A DNA stretch of 64,000 bases from positions 2,235,477-2,299,476 of the forward strand of contig NZ_KI912268.1 in NCBI RefSeq assembly GCF_000242615.2. The letters run 5' to 3'. Numbering within the stretch: the stretch's first letter is position 1; each line of letters opens with the position of its first letter. This stretch comes from Holophaga foetida DSM 6591. Lineage in GTDB: Bacteria; Acidobacteriota; Holophagae; Holophagales; Holophagaceae. Positions 46,706 through 55,424 of the stretch are shown one piece after another. The notes under the pieces are model-generated. The model was not told where the DNA came from. It saw only the letters and a list, made by a program, of their open reading frames with translations, and did no database searches. The position numbers and the translations under genes are program-made.

Positions 46706-48325
46706 CTACCGCGCGTATTCCACGGCCCGGGTCTCCCGCATGACGGTGACCTTGATCTGTCCCGGGTACTGCATCTCGTTCTCGATGCGCTTGGTGACAT
46801 CCTTGGCGATCCAGAAGGCCTGGTCGTCGTTGACGTGGCCGGCATCCACCATGATGCGGATCTCGCGGCCAGCCTGCATGGCGTAGCTCTTCTGGACCCC
46901 CTTGTAGGAGTTTGCAATACCTTCCAGCTGCTCCAGACGCTTGACGTAGGTCTCCAGCATTTCCCGTCGGGCTCCGGGGCGGGCAGCGGAAAGGGCATCG
47001 GCGGCAGTGATGAGCATGGCTTCCACCGTGGTGGGTTCGTGATCGCCGTGGTGGCACGCCATGGCGTGGATGACCGCCTCCTTCTCACCGAAGCGCTTCA
47101 TGAGTTCCATGCCGATCTCGATGTGAGTGCCCTCCACCTCGCGATCGATGGCCTTGCCGATATCGTGGAAGAGGCCCGCCCGGCGGGCCAGACGGGCGTC
47201 GGCCCCCATCTCCACGGCCATGTATTCAGCGATGCGGGCCACTTCCTTGGTGTGCTCAAGGACGTTCTGGCCGTAGCTGGTGCGGTAGTTGAGACGCCCC
47301 ACAAGCTTGTGGAGCTTGGGGTGGACATCGGGGAAGCCCAGGGCGATGCAGGTGGCCTCCCCAATCTCCTTGAGGTGCTGGTCCATCTCGACCTTGACCT
47401 TCTCAACCACCTCCTCGATGCGGGCCGGGTGGATGCGTCCGTCCGCCAGGAGCTTGAGGATAGACTGGCGGGCCACCTCGCGGCGGATGGGATCAAAACT
47501 GGAGACCACGATGGATTCCGGAGTGTCATCCACGATGAGATCGCAGCCCGTGGCTTTCTCGAGGGCCCGGATGTTGCGGCCTTCCCGGCCGATGATGCGC
47601 CCCTTGAGGTCATCGCTGGGGAGCTGGACGGAAGTCACGGCGTTCTCGGTGACCACCTCGGAGGCCACCCGCTGGATGGCGTCTCCAATCGCCCAGCGGG
47701 CCTTCTTCTGGGCCTCCTCCTGGGCTTCCTCCTCAATGCGCCGGATCAGCTTGGCGGCGTCCATCTTGGCGGTGTACTCGAGCTGGCCCACGATTTCGGC
47801 TTTGGCCTGCTCCCGGGTATAGCCCGAGAGGGTCTCCAGAAGTTGGGCCTGCTCTTCCACCAGGCGCTTTGCATCGGCCTGCTGACCCTCCAGCTTCTCG
47901 ATCTCTGACTTGAGCTTCTCGCCCTTGAGTTCCAGTTCCTTGGTCTTCTGATCCACCTGGGTAAGCTTCTTGTCGAGGCCCTCCTCCTTGGACTGAAGAC
48001 GCTGTTCCTGCTTGTCCAGGGCCTGGAGGCGCTCGTTAACGAGCTTCTCGGCCTCGGTCCGGGCAGACAGAGCCTGCTCCTTGACCTTGAGCTCAGCCTC
48101 CTTGCGGAGGGACTCTGCTTCCTTGATACCGCGATCCCGGATCCGCTCGGCTTCCTTCTCCGCCTCAGCGAAGAGCTGGTCCCGCTGGGCTTTGAGGTCA
48201 GCCTCAGCCCTGGCCTGGGCCTTGGAGACATCGACCTGGGCCAACTGGGCCTTCTTCATGTTCAGGATGCCGAAAACCACCGCTCCGATGGCCACCAGCA
48301 GGAGTACGATTTGCAATGCATTCAT
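46706..48325 (-). CDS. rny: ribonuclease Y
   Basis: The 539-residue membrane-anchored endoribonuclease initiates mRNA decay. It has an N-terminal transmembrane helix (IVLLLVAIGAVVFGI), a long coiled coil (about 25-200), a KH domain (GRIIGREGRNIRALEKATG) and an HD domain with LFHDIGKAID and HHGDHE. The length is typical. Confidence 0.97.
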   Translation of the reverse strand: MNALQIVLLLVAIGAVVFGILNMKKAQLAQVDVSKAQARAEADLKAQRDQLFAEAEKEAERIRDRGIKEAESLRKEAELKVKEQALSARTEAEKLVNERLQALDKQEQRLQSKEEGLDKKLTQVDQKTKELELKGEKLKSEIEKLEGQQADAKRLVEEQAQLLETLSGYTREQAKAEIVGQLEYTAKMDAAKLIRRIEEEAQEEAQKKARWAIGDAIQRVASEVVTENAVTSVQLPSDDLKGRIIGREGRNIRALEKATGCDLIVDDTPESIVVSSFDPIRREVARQSILKLLADGRIHPARIEEVVEKVKVEMDQHLKEIGEATCIALGFPDVHPKLHKLVGRLNYRTSYGQNVLEHTKEVARIAEYMAVEMGADARLARRAGLFHDIGKAIDREVEGTHIEIGMELMKRFGEKEAVIHAMACHHGDHEPTTVEAMLITAADALSAARPGARREMLETYVKRLEQLEGIANSYKGVQKSYAMQAGREIRIMVDAGHVNDDQAFWIAKDVTKRIENEMQYPGQIKVTVMRETRAVEYAR

Positions 48326-48369
48326 AGTAGGCTCCGAGGGTCTGGAGCCAGCAAGCGAATCCCGAAGAT

Positions 48370-48537
48370 GATCCCCGCTCAGTCGTGGAAGGTTGCCGTG
48401 TTCCCAGTCAAACTAGGGGGGTGACCAAGACCCGGTTTAAGGCGCGCCACTGCGTGGTGCGCACAAGGCCGGGGGCAGGACTCCCATAACGGCTTACGGA
48501 ACAAGCGCATAGCCTTCTCACGGGCCTCGCAGGGATC
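48370..48537 (-). ncRNA. ssrS: candidate 6S RNA
   Basis: The roughly 168-base non-coding stretch lies between zapA and rny. On the minus strand its ends GATCCCTGC and GCGGGGATC pair (8 of 9). Inner segments CCCGG and CCGGG pair, and the tip is a long hairpin, GCGCACCAC-GCA-GTGGCGCGC, with one mismatch. This rod-like shape with an internal bubble, directly downstream of zapA, fits 6S RNA. The gene order zapA-ssrS is known from many bacteria. The exact ends are guesses. Confidence 0.6.
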
Positions 48538-48889
48538 AAATTGTTTCATTCGTATCGGGACTTGCATCTGGAACATCATCGAGGAGTCTCGTAAGGGTCA
48601 GTTCCAGGTTCTGGGTTTGCTGGCTGGCTTCTTGTTCCAGGCGCACCACACGGTGGGCCAGGTTCAGGGCCCCCATCAACAACCAGGTCGTGGTGTCCAG
48701 GGTCGAAGGGGGACCTCCCCATCTTAACTCATAGGCCCGTTCCATGTCGCGATAGGTCTGCTCCAAAAGGGCCACGGACTCCGCCAGCGTTTTGTCGTCG
48801 GTGCGCCTGAGAACCCGGCAGTCCCTCCCGAGGATCTCGACCCACACCTCGTCCGCCGCCAGGGGGACCGTTTCTCGCATTGAGTTCAC
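48536..48889 (-). CDS. zapA: cell division protein ZapA
   Basis: The 117-residue FtsZ-ring regulator starts at a GTG at 48889 that overlaps the upstream stop (GTGA) and is preceded by GAGGA. The ATG at 48880 has no Shine-Dalgarno. The N-terminal VWVEILGRDCRVLRRTDD and the helical region with LMGALNLAHRVVRLEQEA match ZapA. It is coupled to the coiled-coil gene upstream. Confidence 0.82.
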   Translation of the reverse strand: MNSMRETVPLAADEVWVEILGRDCRVLRRTDDKTLAESVALLEQTYRDMERAYELRWGGPPSTLDTTTWLLMGALNLAHRVVRLEQEASQQTQNLELTLTRLLDDVPDASPDTNETI

Positions 48890-49122
48890 GCCAAGTCCTC
48901 GACCATCTGCAGGATGGTGTCCACCTGCTGTTTCACATCCTCCCGCTCCTTCACAAGGGCGGCCTTCTCCATCTGTAGGTCTTCGAGGCGACGCCGAAGC
49001 CCATGGAGCTCATCCTCCCCTGCGGAGGCAGCAGCCTTCATGCGTTCCACCTCCTCGCGAAGCTGGTTCCGCTGCTGAACCAGGATCTGGAGCTTGGATT
49101 CAAGTTGTTTCAGGAGTTCCAT
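48886..49122 (-). CDS. small coiled-coil protein, ZapB-like
   Basis: The 78-residue protein is almost entirely heptad coiled coil (LKQLESKLQILVQQRNQL and LEDLQMEKAALVKE). Small proteins of this kind commonly sit directly ahead of zapA and are thought to work with it in division. A distinct ZapB assignment cannot be proved from sequence. Confidence 0.7.
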   Translation of the reverse strand: MELLKQLESKLQILVQQRNQLREEVERMKAAASAGEDELHGLRRRLEDLQMEKAALVKEREDVKQQVDTILQMVEDLA

Positions 49123-49187
49123 GGAAGCCTCGTCTCAGACCATTCTAGTGCGGTGTCCCGCGAAAGGACGACATTAGAGCGATCGGC

Positions 49188-50168
49188 TTATTTACGGAAG
49201 CAGTGCAGAATCCGTTTCAAATGTTCTTTCACCTTCCGGCGTTCCCGTCGGAAGGATTTTACGATGCGCGCCCATGACTTCACCCCTGGGGCCGACTCAA
49301 GCATCTGCACCCTGCGACGCAGTTCTTCGAGGTCGTTTGGGAACACATAATCCGGGTATCTGCTGATTGTAGCAATTGGCAGGGAATAGGCCCTGGACAG
49401 CGAATCCTTCCTGCCAAGCCGCTCCCAGTGTATCAGCCCACGAACGACTCGATCCCAGGCCATGAGTGTCGCAAGAGCAAACGAAAGTTCACCATCGTTC
49501 TTCTCATCCAGGCGGAAGAAGAATTCTTCGTAAGCCTTAGCTACGTATTGCTGGAATGAAAACCCGTCCTCCGGATAGATGTCATTTAGCGCATATTTGA
49601 CTTGTCGGTCAATAAATTGCTCAATACTTGTATAGTTCTCATGATGGATATGAAGACAGCCCGGCGGCTCGAGCTTGTGCAGCCGCTCCGGCGCTGTCAG
49701 CAATTCCGGCAGTTTATGCGTGGTATCGCCCCAGCGTACGCACCCTTTCCGGAAAAGGCGGATCTGGTGGTCAGGGTACCAGCTGCAGCTACGGATGATC
49801 TGACCAGCAATCATGTTGTAGCGCGGAACAAAGAATGCATCGCAGCTCTCTCCGTATTGAGCCAGCAGGCCCCGCACGTTCTCCTCTGCGTCCTCCGCCA
49901 GGTATTCATCGGAATCCAGGACAAACACCCACTCGTGCTGACCACGCTCCAGGAAGGCGTTTCGGATGCCATCAATCCGCGGAGCCATCGGTGTGGGAAT
50001 CAGTGTTGCCCCGTACTGTCGCGCAATCTCGCAGGTGCGGTCGCGGCTCTCCATGTCCACCACGATGCATTCCTCTGCCCACCGGACGGACTCCAGGAGC
50101 CGGGGCAACGTGGCCTCGGAGTCCCGCGTATGAATGATCACCGTCAACTCGAGCATTTCATCACCCAT
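49188..50168 (-). CDS. family 2 glycosyltransferase (WaaE/KdtX-like)
   Basis: The 326-residue GT-A enzyme starts LTVIIHTRDSEATLPRLLES. The metal-binding motif is VLDSDEYL, preceded by IVVDMESRDRT. The layout resembles LPS heptose beta-glucosyltransferases (WaaE), but the acceptor is unknown. It is the last gene of the five-gene cluster 53442-49188, overlapping the preceding gene. Confidence 0.85.
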   Translation of the reverse strand: MGDEMLELTVIIHTRDSEATLPRLLESVRWAEECIVVDMESRDRTCEIARQYGATLIPTPMAPRIDGIRNAFLERGQHEWVFVLDSDEYLAEDAEENVRGLLAQYGESCDAFFVPRYNMIAGQIIRSCSWYPDHQIRLFRKGCVRWGDTTHKLPELLTAPERLHKLEPPGCLHIHHENYTSIEQFIDRQVKYALNDIYPEDGFSFQQYVAKAYEEFFFRLDEKNDGELSFALATLMAWDRVVRGLIHWERLGRKDSLSRAYSLPIATISRYPDYVFPNDLEELRRRVQMLESAPGVKSWARIVKSFRRERRKVKEHLKRILHCFRK

Positions 50169-50901
50169 CTATGGTGTATTTGCCTCGCCAGCGTTCCATG
50201 AAGAGCCGCCTGGATGAAACGTCCATCTCGACCCGCCCAGGGGTGAATGATTCAAAATGCATGGGGCGCCCAGCATCCACACAAATCACCCGCTGTCCAC
50301 ATTGCCTTACCCGTAGGCAGAAGTCGATGTCTTCAAGCCCGAAAGCATACGATTCATCAAAGCCACCGATCCGATTGAACAGCTCCCGGCCGACCACCAT
50401 GCACGCGCCGGTCACGGCCTGAAACGCTTCGAGCGGACGACGGGGTTCGAGGTACTGTCCGCGGTGCAAATGGTATGGACCGATATCATCGTTGCCAAAT
50501 ACGACACCGCGGTGCTGTACCCGCCCGTCCGGGAAGTAGAGCCACGATCCGGTGACGCCAACGTCGGCATCGCATCCATGTTGCAGCATCTGGCCAAGTG
50601 TCGAACGGTCAAGGAAGACATCATTATTGAGAAACAGCAATTGCTCAGCCTCACATTTCTGAACGGCCCGGTTGCAGGCTGCGGCAAAGCCCGTTGGAGC
50701 ATCAAACCGCAGGAGCCTAACACGGCGATCAGAGAATGAAGTGCCAAGGTACGGGCGAGGGGAGGCGTTATCCACCACAATCGCCTCAGCCTCGATCTCA
50801 CCGGACAACTGCTCCGCGCTTTCGAAAAAGTTTTTCAGGCAGAAGCGCAGCATTTCATCGAGACCACGGGAGAGAATCACGGCGCATAGACGGGTCTTCA
50901 T
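50161..50901 (-). CDS. family 2 glycosyltransferase (rhamnosyltransferase-like)
   Basis: The 246-residue protein has AIVVDNASPR, TGFAAACNRAV, FLNNDVFLD (metal site) and GGFDESYAFGLEDIDFCLR, the ED-x-D-[FL] signature of GT2 rhamnosyl- and galactofuranosyl-type enzymes. The ATG overlaps the upstream stop as ATGA. Confidence 0.88.
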   Translation of the reverse strand: MKTRLCAVILSRGLDEMLRFCLKNFFESAEQLSGEIEAEAIVVDNASPRPYLGTSFSDRRVRLLRFDAPTGFAAACNRAVQKCEAEQLLFLNNDVFLDRSTLGQMLQHGCDADVGVTGSWLYFPDGRVQHRGVVFGNDDIGPYHLHRGQYLEPRRPLEAFQAVTGACMVVGRELFNRIGGFDESYAFGLEDIDFCLRVRQCGQRVICVDAGRPMHFESFTPGRVEMDVSSRRLFMERWRGKYTIDG

Positions 50902-51788
50902 GCTCTCCTCCGCCAGCTCGACAATGGTCCATCAAGCCCCTCGGAAAGGCGCTGCATCATGCACTCGGTGGTGTAACGCCGTGCCGTCGCGATCGCGGCC
51001 TGCCTCATCTGGAAACGCGAGACCGCAGACCGCTCCTGCAGCAGTTCGCCCACGGCGGCCGTGAAATCCTGGGGTTCGGCCACTCTGCAATTGATACCGT
51101 CCTCAAGGTACTCCATCCCACCCAGCACCGGGGTCGATACAACCACACATCCTGCAGACATGGCCTCAAGCGCCGGCAGCCCAAACCACTCATGCGTGGC
51201 GGTGGCGAGGAAGATGGAGCTGTGCTTCAGGACCCGCGCCACCTCGCCCTCGCGCATGCCATCGATCACGACATAGCGCATCGCAGGATAGGCACGCCTC
51301 ACGGCCTCACCCAGCTCTGCACCTCTGCGCGGCATGCAAGCCACGGCGTATTCAAATTTCGGTTCTCCGGTGTAGGCAAAACAGGAGGATATCGAGATTC
51401 CGACATCAAGGGGATCATGGACGCCACGAGCCTTCACATACTCCGCAGCCTGTCTCCAACAGGTAAGGACCTTCACGGCAGGGTCTGCGAGGATGGGGTC
51501 AATGAGGGGGTCCGTGCCCTGACAGTGGAAGACCAGTTGCCCAGGAAGCGTTCGCAACGAAGGATAATCGTGGGGCAGAGAGAAGACTGCGATGTCTTCT
51601 GGCCGGAAGGTCTTGCGAACTTCTTCGGAATCCACCACCGCCGCATGGGATAGGAACCAAGTCGCAGCCGAAGCTCCCGGAGAGGCAATCACAGCTGGCA
51701 CCCCCAGCGCGTTCAGCGCATCCACAAACTGATACGCAACCTTGATGCCTCCGAATATCGAGGTACCCGGAACGAAATAATAGAGCAT
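50898..51788 (-). CDS. family 4 glycosyltransferase (GT-B fold)
   Basis: The 296-residue protein starts MLYYFVPGTSIFGGIKVAYQF at 51788, overlapping the upstream stop as TGATG. The C-terminal GT-B donor domain has SIFLATATHEWFGLPALEAMSAG and VVSTPVLGGMEYLEDGINC. This is the E-x7-E-type motif, here with H-E-W-F-G-L-P-A-L-E. It is shorter than usual GT4 enzymes. Confidence 0.86.
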   Translation of the reverse strand: MLYYFVPGTSIFGGIKVAYQFVDALNALGVPAVIASPGASAATWFLSHAAVVDSEEVRKTFRPEDIAVFSLPHDYPSLRTLPGQLVFHCQGTDPLIDPILADPAVKVLTCWRQAAEYVKARGVHDPLDVGISISSCFAYTGEPKFEYAVACMPRRGAELGEAVRRAYPAMRYVVIDGMREGEVARVLKHSSIFLATATHEWFGLPALEAMSAGCVVVSTPVLGGMEYLEDGINCRVAEPQDFTAAVGELLQERSAVSRFQMRQAAIATARRYTTECMMQRLSEGLDGPLSSWRRRA

Positions 51789-52618
51789 CAGATGGCCCCC
51801 TGTGTTGCCGTTCGTCTGTGCTGAGGCACCAACAACCTTAGCAGCCATTCGAAACAGGCTCCGTAATGCCTGCGGGCGTATTGGAGCCGAGCCGTGTTCA
51901 GCATCCTCAACCGGCGATCGGGGCTCACGGCGGAGCCTGTCTGCGCATGATGACGCACCGTGGCATCAAGGGCCGCGACAACCCCACCGGCCCGAAGCAT
52001 CGAAAGACCGAGCTCGACATCCTCCATGTACAGGAAATAATGCTCGTCAAACCCTCCAAGCCCCAGGAATACATCCTTTGCAATAAAAGCACAGGCGCAC
52101 AGCGGCCATTGCCAGTTCTGTGCATCATATCCCGGCAAGCGCTTGATCAGCCTGACCACCCGGGGCCAATTGCGATTGTTTTCAAGGACATCGGCGAGGA
52201 GCTTTTCCCAGGTATAGCCAGGCTGGCAACCCTGGATCGTAATGCCGTCATCGTGCAAGAAACTGGGCAATGCAATGCACTGCTTGTGTTGCCGAAGCAT
52301 TTCCGCTGCGATCTCCAGCAGATGGGCATCGACAGCGCAATCGGGATTCAGGAAACAGAGGAAGGGAGACTGTGCTGCGCGCGCCCCATGATTGGCCGCC
52401 TTCGCGAATCCAGTATTCTGACCCAACTCATGCACCACTGCGCCAGCGGCTCGCGCAAGCTCGGCCGATCCATCGGTTGACCCATTGTCCACCACCAGGA
52501 CCGGCCCCGAAGCGCAACGTTTCAAAGAGGCCAGGCAGTCCGACAGCACTGCAGCTGAGTTGTGCGTAACGATCACCGTCGTCAGTTCTCTCTCTACAAA
52601 CCCCACTTCCCCCCCCAT
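51788..52618 (-). CDS. family 2 glycosyltransferase
   Basis: The 276-residue protein has TTVIVTHNSAAVLSDCLASL, VVDNGSTDGSAELA, TGFAKAANHGA, FLNPDCAVD (metal site) and GGFDEHYFLYMEDVELGLS. The start is uncertain: ATG at 52618 or a GTG at 52663 that overlaps the upstream stop (GTGA) and fits the overlapping style of the cluster. Confidence 0.86.
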   Translation of the reverse strand: MGGEVGFVERELTTVIVTHNSAAVLSDCLASLKRCASGPVLVVDNGSTDGSAELARAAGAVVHELGQNTGFAKAANHGARAAQSPFLCFLNPDCAVDAHLLEIAAEMLRQHKQCIALPSFLHDDGITIQGCQPGYTWEKLLADVLENNRNWPRVVRLIKRLPGYDAQNWQWPLCACAFIAKDVFLGLGGFDEHYFLYMEDVELGLSMLRAGGVVAALDATVRHHAQTGSAVSPDRRLRMLNTARLQYARRHYGACFEWLLRLLVPQHRRTATQGAI

Positions 52619-52659
52619 GAGTGAACAAGTGTCCCCGCGAAAGCGTTGATTGGAGCAGC

Positions 52660-53442
52660 TCACCCCAACAGCGCTCGCATGCGTGTGGCGGTATCAGGTG
52701 CAGGTCCGTTGCAGAAATTGCTGAAGTGAGCGATCCGCGCCGTGCGGCGAGGAAAACCGACATCCCAGTATTCGCAATGATTCCATTCCCACGGCAGTTC
52801 CTGGCATATGCCAGGGAAAAGATTGTTCGTCCAGACCTGAAAGTAGTCCTGGTCAGCAATCATGTGTTGCCCGATGCAGTGATCCGAGCTGCTCCTGCGG
52901 ATCTCAGACAGTGCCCAGTCCGTAATGGCCGCAATCGTCGACTTGCGCCCGAAAACCACACCACTGTTGAAATAGCGGAACTGAGACGGCGTTGGCGGGG
53001 CCAGGTCGGGAGCAATGAATGACAGTGAGTGCTGACGGTAGTGTTCCCAGAATGCTGTCCGATTCATCGTCGATCCGGTGATGGTCGTCTGTTCAACCAT
53101 GCCCAAAGGATGATGATTGAGTGCGGTTCGTATCAGTCTGTCATCCAGCGGTTGAAGCAATAGTGCGTCAGCATCCAGGAACAGCACCAGGTCTTCGTCG
53201 CTGCTGCGGATGCAAGCCTCCAGCGCCCGGAATTTGCCAAGGAACCGCCATGAACGGTGGGCTCCGGAATACCGGCTGCATTCATCGACCTGCAGCCTGG
53301 AGGAATTCAGCTTCAGCCGAGTCTTGTCATCGCAGCTTACGAACACAGGGAAATCGGTATGCACCAGGACTGAGCGCACAGCCTCTCGCCCTGCGTCGTA
53401 GTAGGCATCACTTCCATGGATGAAGAAACAAACGCAGGCCAT
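52660..53442 (-). CDS. glycosyltransferase-like protein with nucleotide-diphospho-sugar transferase fold
   Basis: The 260-residue protein starts MACVCFFIHGSDAYYDAG. DLVLFLDADALLLQP is the DxD metal site, and FRYFNSGVVFGRKS with MIADQDYFQVW recalls the GT8 pattern of a second NSGV and DQD. It is the first gene of the glycosyltransferase cluster. The sugar and acceptor are unknown. Confidence 0.72.
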   Translation of the reverse strand: MACVCFFIHGSDAYYDAGREAVRSVLVHTDFPVFVSCDDKTRLKLNSSRLQVDECSRYSGAHRSWRFLGKFRALEACIRSSDEDLVLFLDADALLLQPLDDRLIRTALNHHPLGMVEQTTITGSTMNRTAFWEHYRQHSLSFIAPDLAPPTPSQFRYFNSGVVFGRKSTIAAITDWALSEIRRSSSDHCIGQHMIADQDYFQVWTNNLFPGICQELPWEWNHCEYWDVGFPRRTARIAHFSNFCNGPAPDTATRMRALLG

Positions 53443-53483
53443 GGCTAATCATACATCTCAGGACCTGCACCTTCCGGCACACA

Positions 53484-55424
53484 CTAACCGCGCAGTTCGG
53501 CTCCGTGGGTCCGGGCGGCCTCGAGGGCCTTCGCGATCCAGCCATCCACCTCCGCCCCGGTCAGGGTCCGCTCCATGTGCTGGAAGCGGAAACGCATGAG
53601 CCAGGCCTGCCTGCCCTGGGGCAGGCTCTTGTGCCGGAAGACGTCGACGCAGGCAAGGCTCTGTAGGGTGTCCTTGGGCAGGACCTGGGTCATGGCATCC
53701 CGGAGGGCGGCATAGGACTGCTCCATCGCCACCAGGAGCGAAAGGTCCCGCTCCACCGCAGGGAAGCGGCTGAAGGCCTGGAAAGCAGGGATGATGCGAT
53801 CCTGGGGGCGCCCAAGCTCCCCGAGGGGAAACTCGATTCCGAAGACGCCGTCACCCAGCTCGTGGACCTGGGGAAGGACCTCCAGGCCAAGATCGCGGGC
53901 GATGCCCACGAGATCCGCACTGCGAACGGGACGGGCGGGAGATAGGTAGCTCTCACCGCCGAGGGTGCCACTCCATACGATCCCGAGCTTGAGGGTCTCC
54001 TGCGGCCCCTTCGGGGTGCTGAAGTAGACAGGGGAGATCTCGAAGAGGCGAAGCTCCCGGGCACCCTGGCGAAGGTTGTATTCAGCAGTGGAGCGCAAAC
54101 TGGGCAGCAGGGAGCCCCGCATCACGGAGTATTCCACCCCCAGCGGATTGACCAGGGTGCGTCCCCCCTGAGGGTTGTCCACTCCGAGCACGGACATGAA
54201 CTCGGCGTCGATCTCGGGACTCACAAAGCCCAGCGTCACGGTCTGATGGAAGCCCAGGTGGGCCAGGCGCAGGGCCAGATTCTTACGCTGCGCGTAGTTG
54301 GCGGAAAGGGGTTCAGGGTGCCCCTGCAAGGGAGGCAGGGCCATGGGGATGGTGTCATAGCCGCGCATGCGGAGCACTTCCTCCGCCAGATCCACCTCGA
54401 TCTCCATATCGTGGCGCCAGGTGGGCGGGTGGGCCCAAAGGCCATCGGCACCCTGGCTGACGACGAAGCCGAGACGCTCCAGCAGGGGCTTGGCCTCCTC
54501 AAGGGAGATGGGCGAACCCGTCAGCCGATTGAGGGTTCCCTCGGTGAGCCGGATGGCCGCAGAGGCCTCAGGCACCTCTCCGGCGGTCCAGGCGCCGTGG
54601 AGCACGGCCCCCCCCCAATCCATAAGGCGGCGGGCCAGGAGATCGCGCCCGGTCCGGGCCATGGCGGGGTCAGCCCCGCGGCCGAACCGGTAGGAGGCAT
54701 CGGAATGGAGTCCGTGCCGATGGGCCGTGGCCCGGACGCTGCGGGCATCGAACCAGGCGCTCTCCAGGAGGACCCGCCGGGTTTCAGGGGTCACCTTGGT
54801 GCTATCGCCACCCATGACCCCAGCCAGGGCCACCGGACCGGAGTCATCGGCGATCAGGAGATCCTTGGGGCTGAGCTTGCGCTCCACCCCGTCCAGGGTC
54901 AACAGGGTCTCTCCCTCCTCGGCCCAGCGCACGATGAGGCAGCCCTTGAGGCGGTCCGCATCGAAGGCGTGGGTGGGGTGGCCATAGCGGAACAGGAGTT
55001 CGTTGGAACCGTCCACCGGGGCGAAGCCCTTGGCATTGGTCCCCATGGATGCCAGGAAGCGGCGGGCTTCCTCGGGGGTCCCAGGGCCTTCACCGAGGTC
55101 CAGTACCGCCGTGGAGTAGACGGGGCAGGCAGCCCCAGCCCGAAGATGGATGGGCATCAGGGGGGCACCTTCCTCCAGGGTCGGACATGCCAGGGGCTCA
55201 AGTTTTCCATCGACACGGGCTGCTAGATCCCGTGCGAAGCCGCGATGGGAGAGGACATCCCCTCGGTTGGCGGTCACATCCACTTCGATGACCGTCTCGC
55301 CCCCCTCCTGACTCACGCCATCCACGGGAAAGCCGAGGGCGGCAGAGAGTTCACAGAGTTCAGTCACCGAAAGGTTGGCGACCGCGGGCAGCTCCTGCAC
55401 CAGCGCCTTGATTTCGATCAGCAT
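53484..55424 (-). CDS. pheT: phenylalanyl-tRNA synthetase beta subunit, short form without tRNA-binding OB domain
   Basis: The 646-residue protein compares with about 780-800 in typical bacteria. After the N-terminal helix and LSVTELCELSAALGFPVDG, the sequence runs straight into ETVIEVDVTANRGDVLS. The EMAP/B2 OB fold that normally sits between these two segments (about 110 residues) is missing. The B3/B4 editing region, the B5 domain and the C-terminal anticodon-binding FDX-ACB domain (SRFPAVERDLSLLV to the end) are present. Its ATG overlaps the pheS stop as TGATG. Confidence 0.95.
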   Translation of the reverse strand: MLIEIKALVQELPAVANLSVTELCELSAALGFPVDGVSQEGGETVIEVDVTANRGDVLSHRGFARDLAARVDGKLEPLACPTLEEGAPLMPIHLRAGAACPVYSTAVLDLGEGPGTPEEARRFLASMGTNAKGFAPVDGSNELLFRYGHPTHAFDADRLKGCLIVRWAEEGETLLTLDGVERKLSPKDLLIADDSGPVALAGVMGGDSTKVTPETRRVLLESAWFDARSVRATAHRHGLHSDASYRFGRGADPAMARTGRDLLARRLMDWGGAVLHGAWTAGEVPEASAAIRLTEGTLNRLTGSPISLEEAKPLLERLGFVVSQGADGLWAHPPTWRHDMEIEVDLAEEVLRMRGYDTIPMALPPLQGHPEPLSANYAQRKNLALRLAHLGFHQTVTLGFVSPEIDAEFMSVLGVDNPQGGRTLVNPLGVEYSVMRGSLLPSLRSTAEYNLRQGARELRLFEISPVYFSTPKGPQETLKLGIVWSGTLGGESYLSPARPVRSADLVGIARDLGLEVLPQVHELGDGVFGIEFPLGELGRPQDRIIPAFQAFSRFPAVERDLSLLVAMEQSYAALRDAMTQVLPKDTLQSLACVDVFRHKSLPQGRQAWLMRFRFQHMERTLTGAEVDGWIAKALEAARTHGAELRG

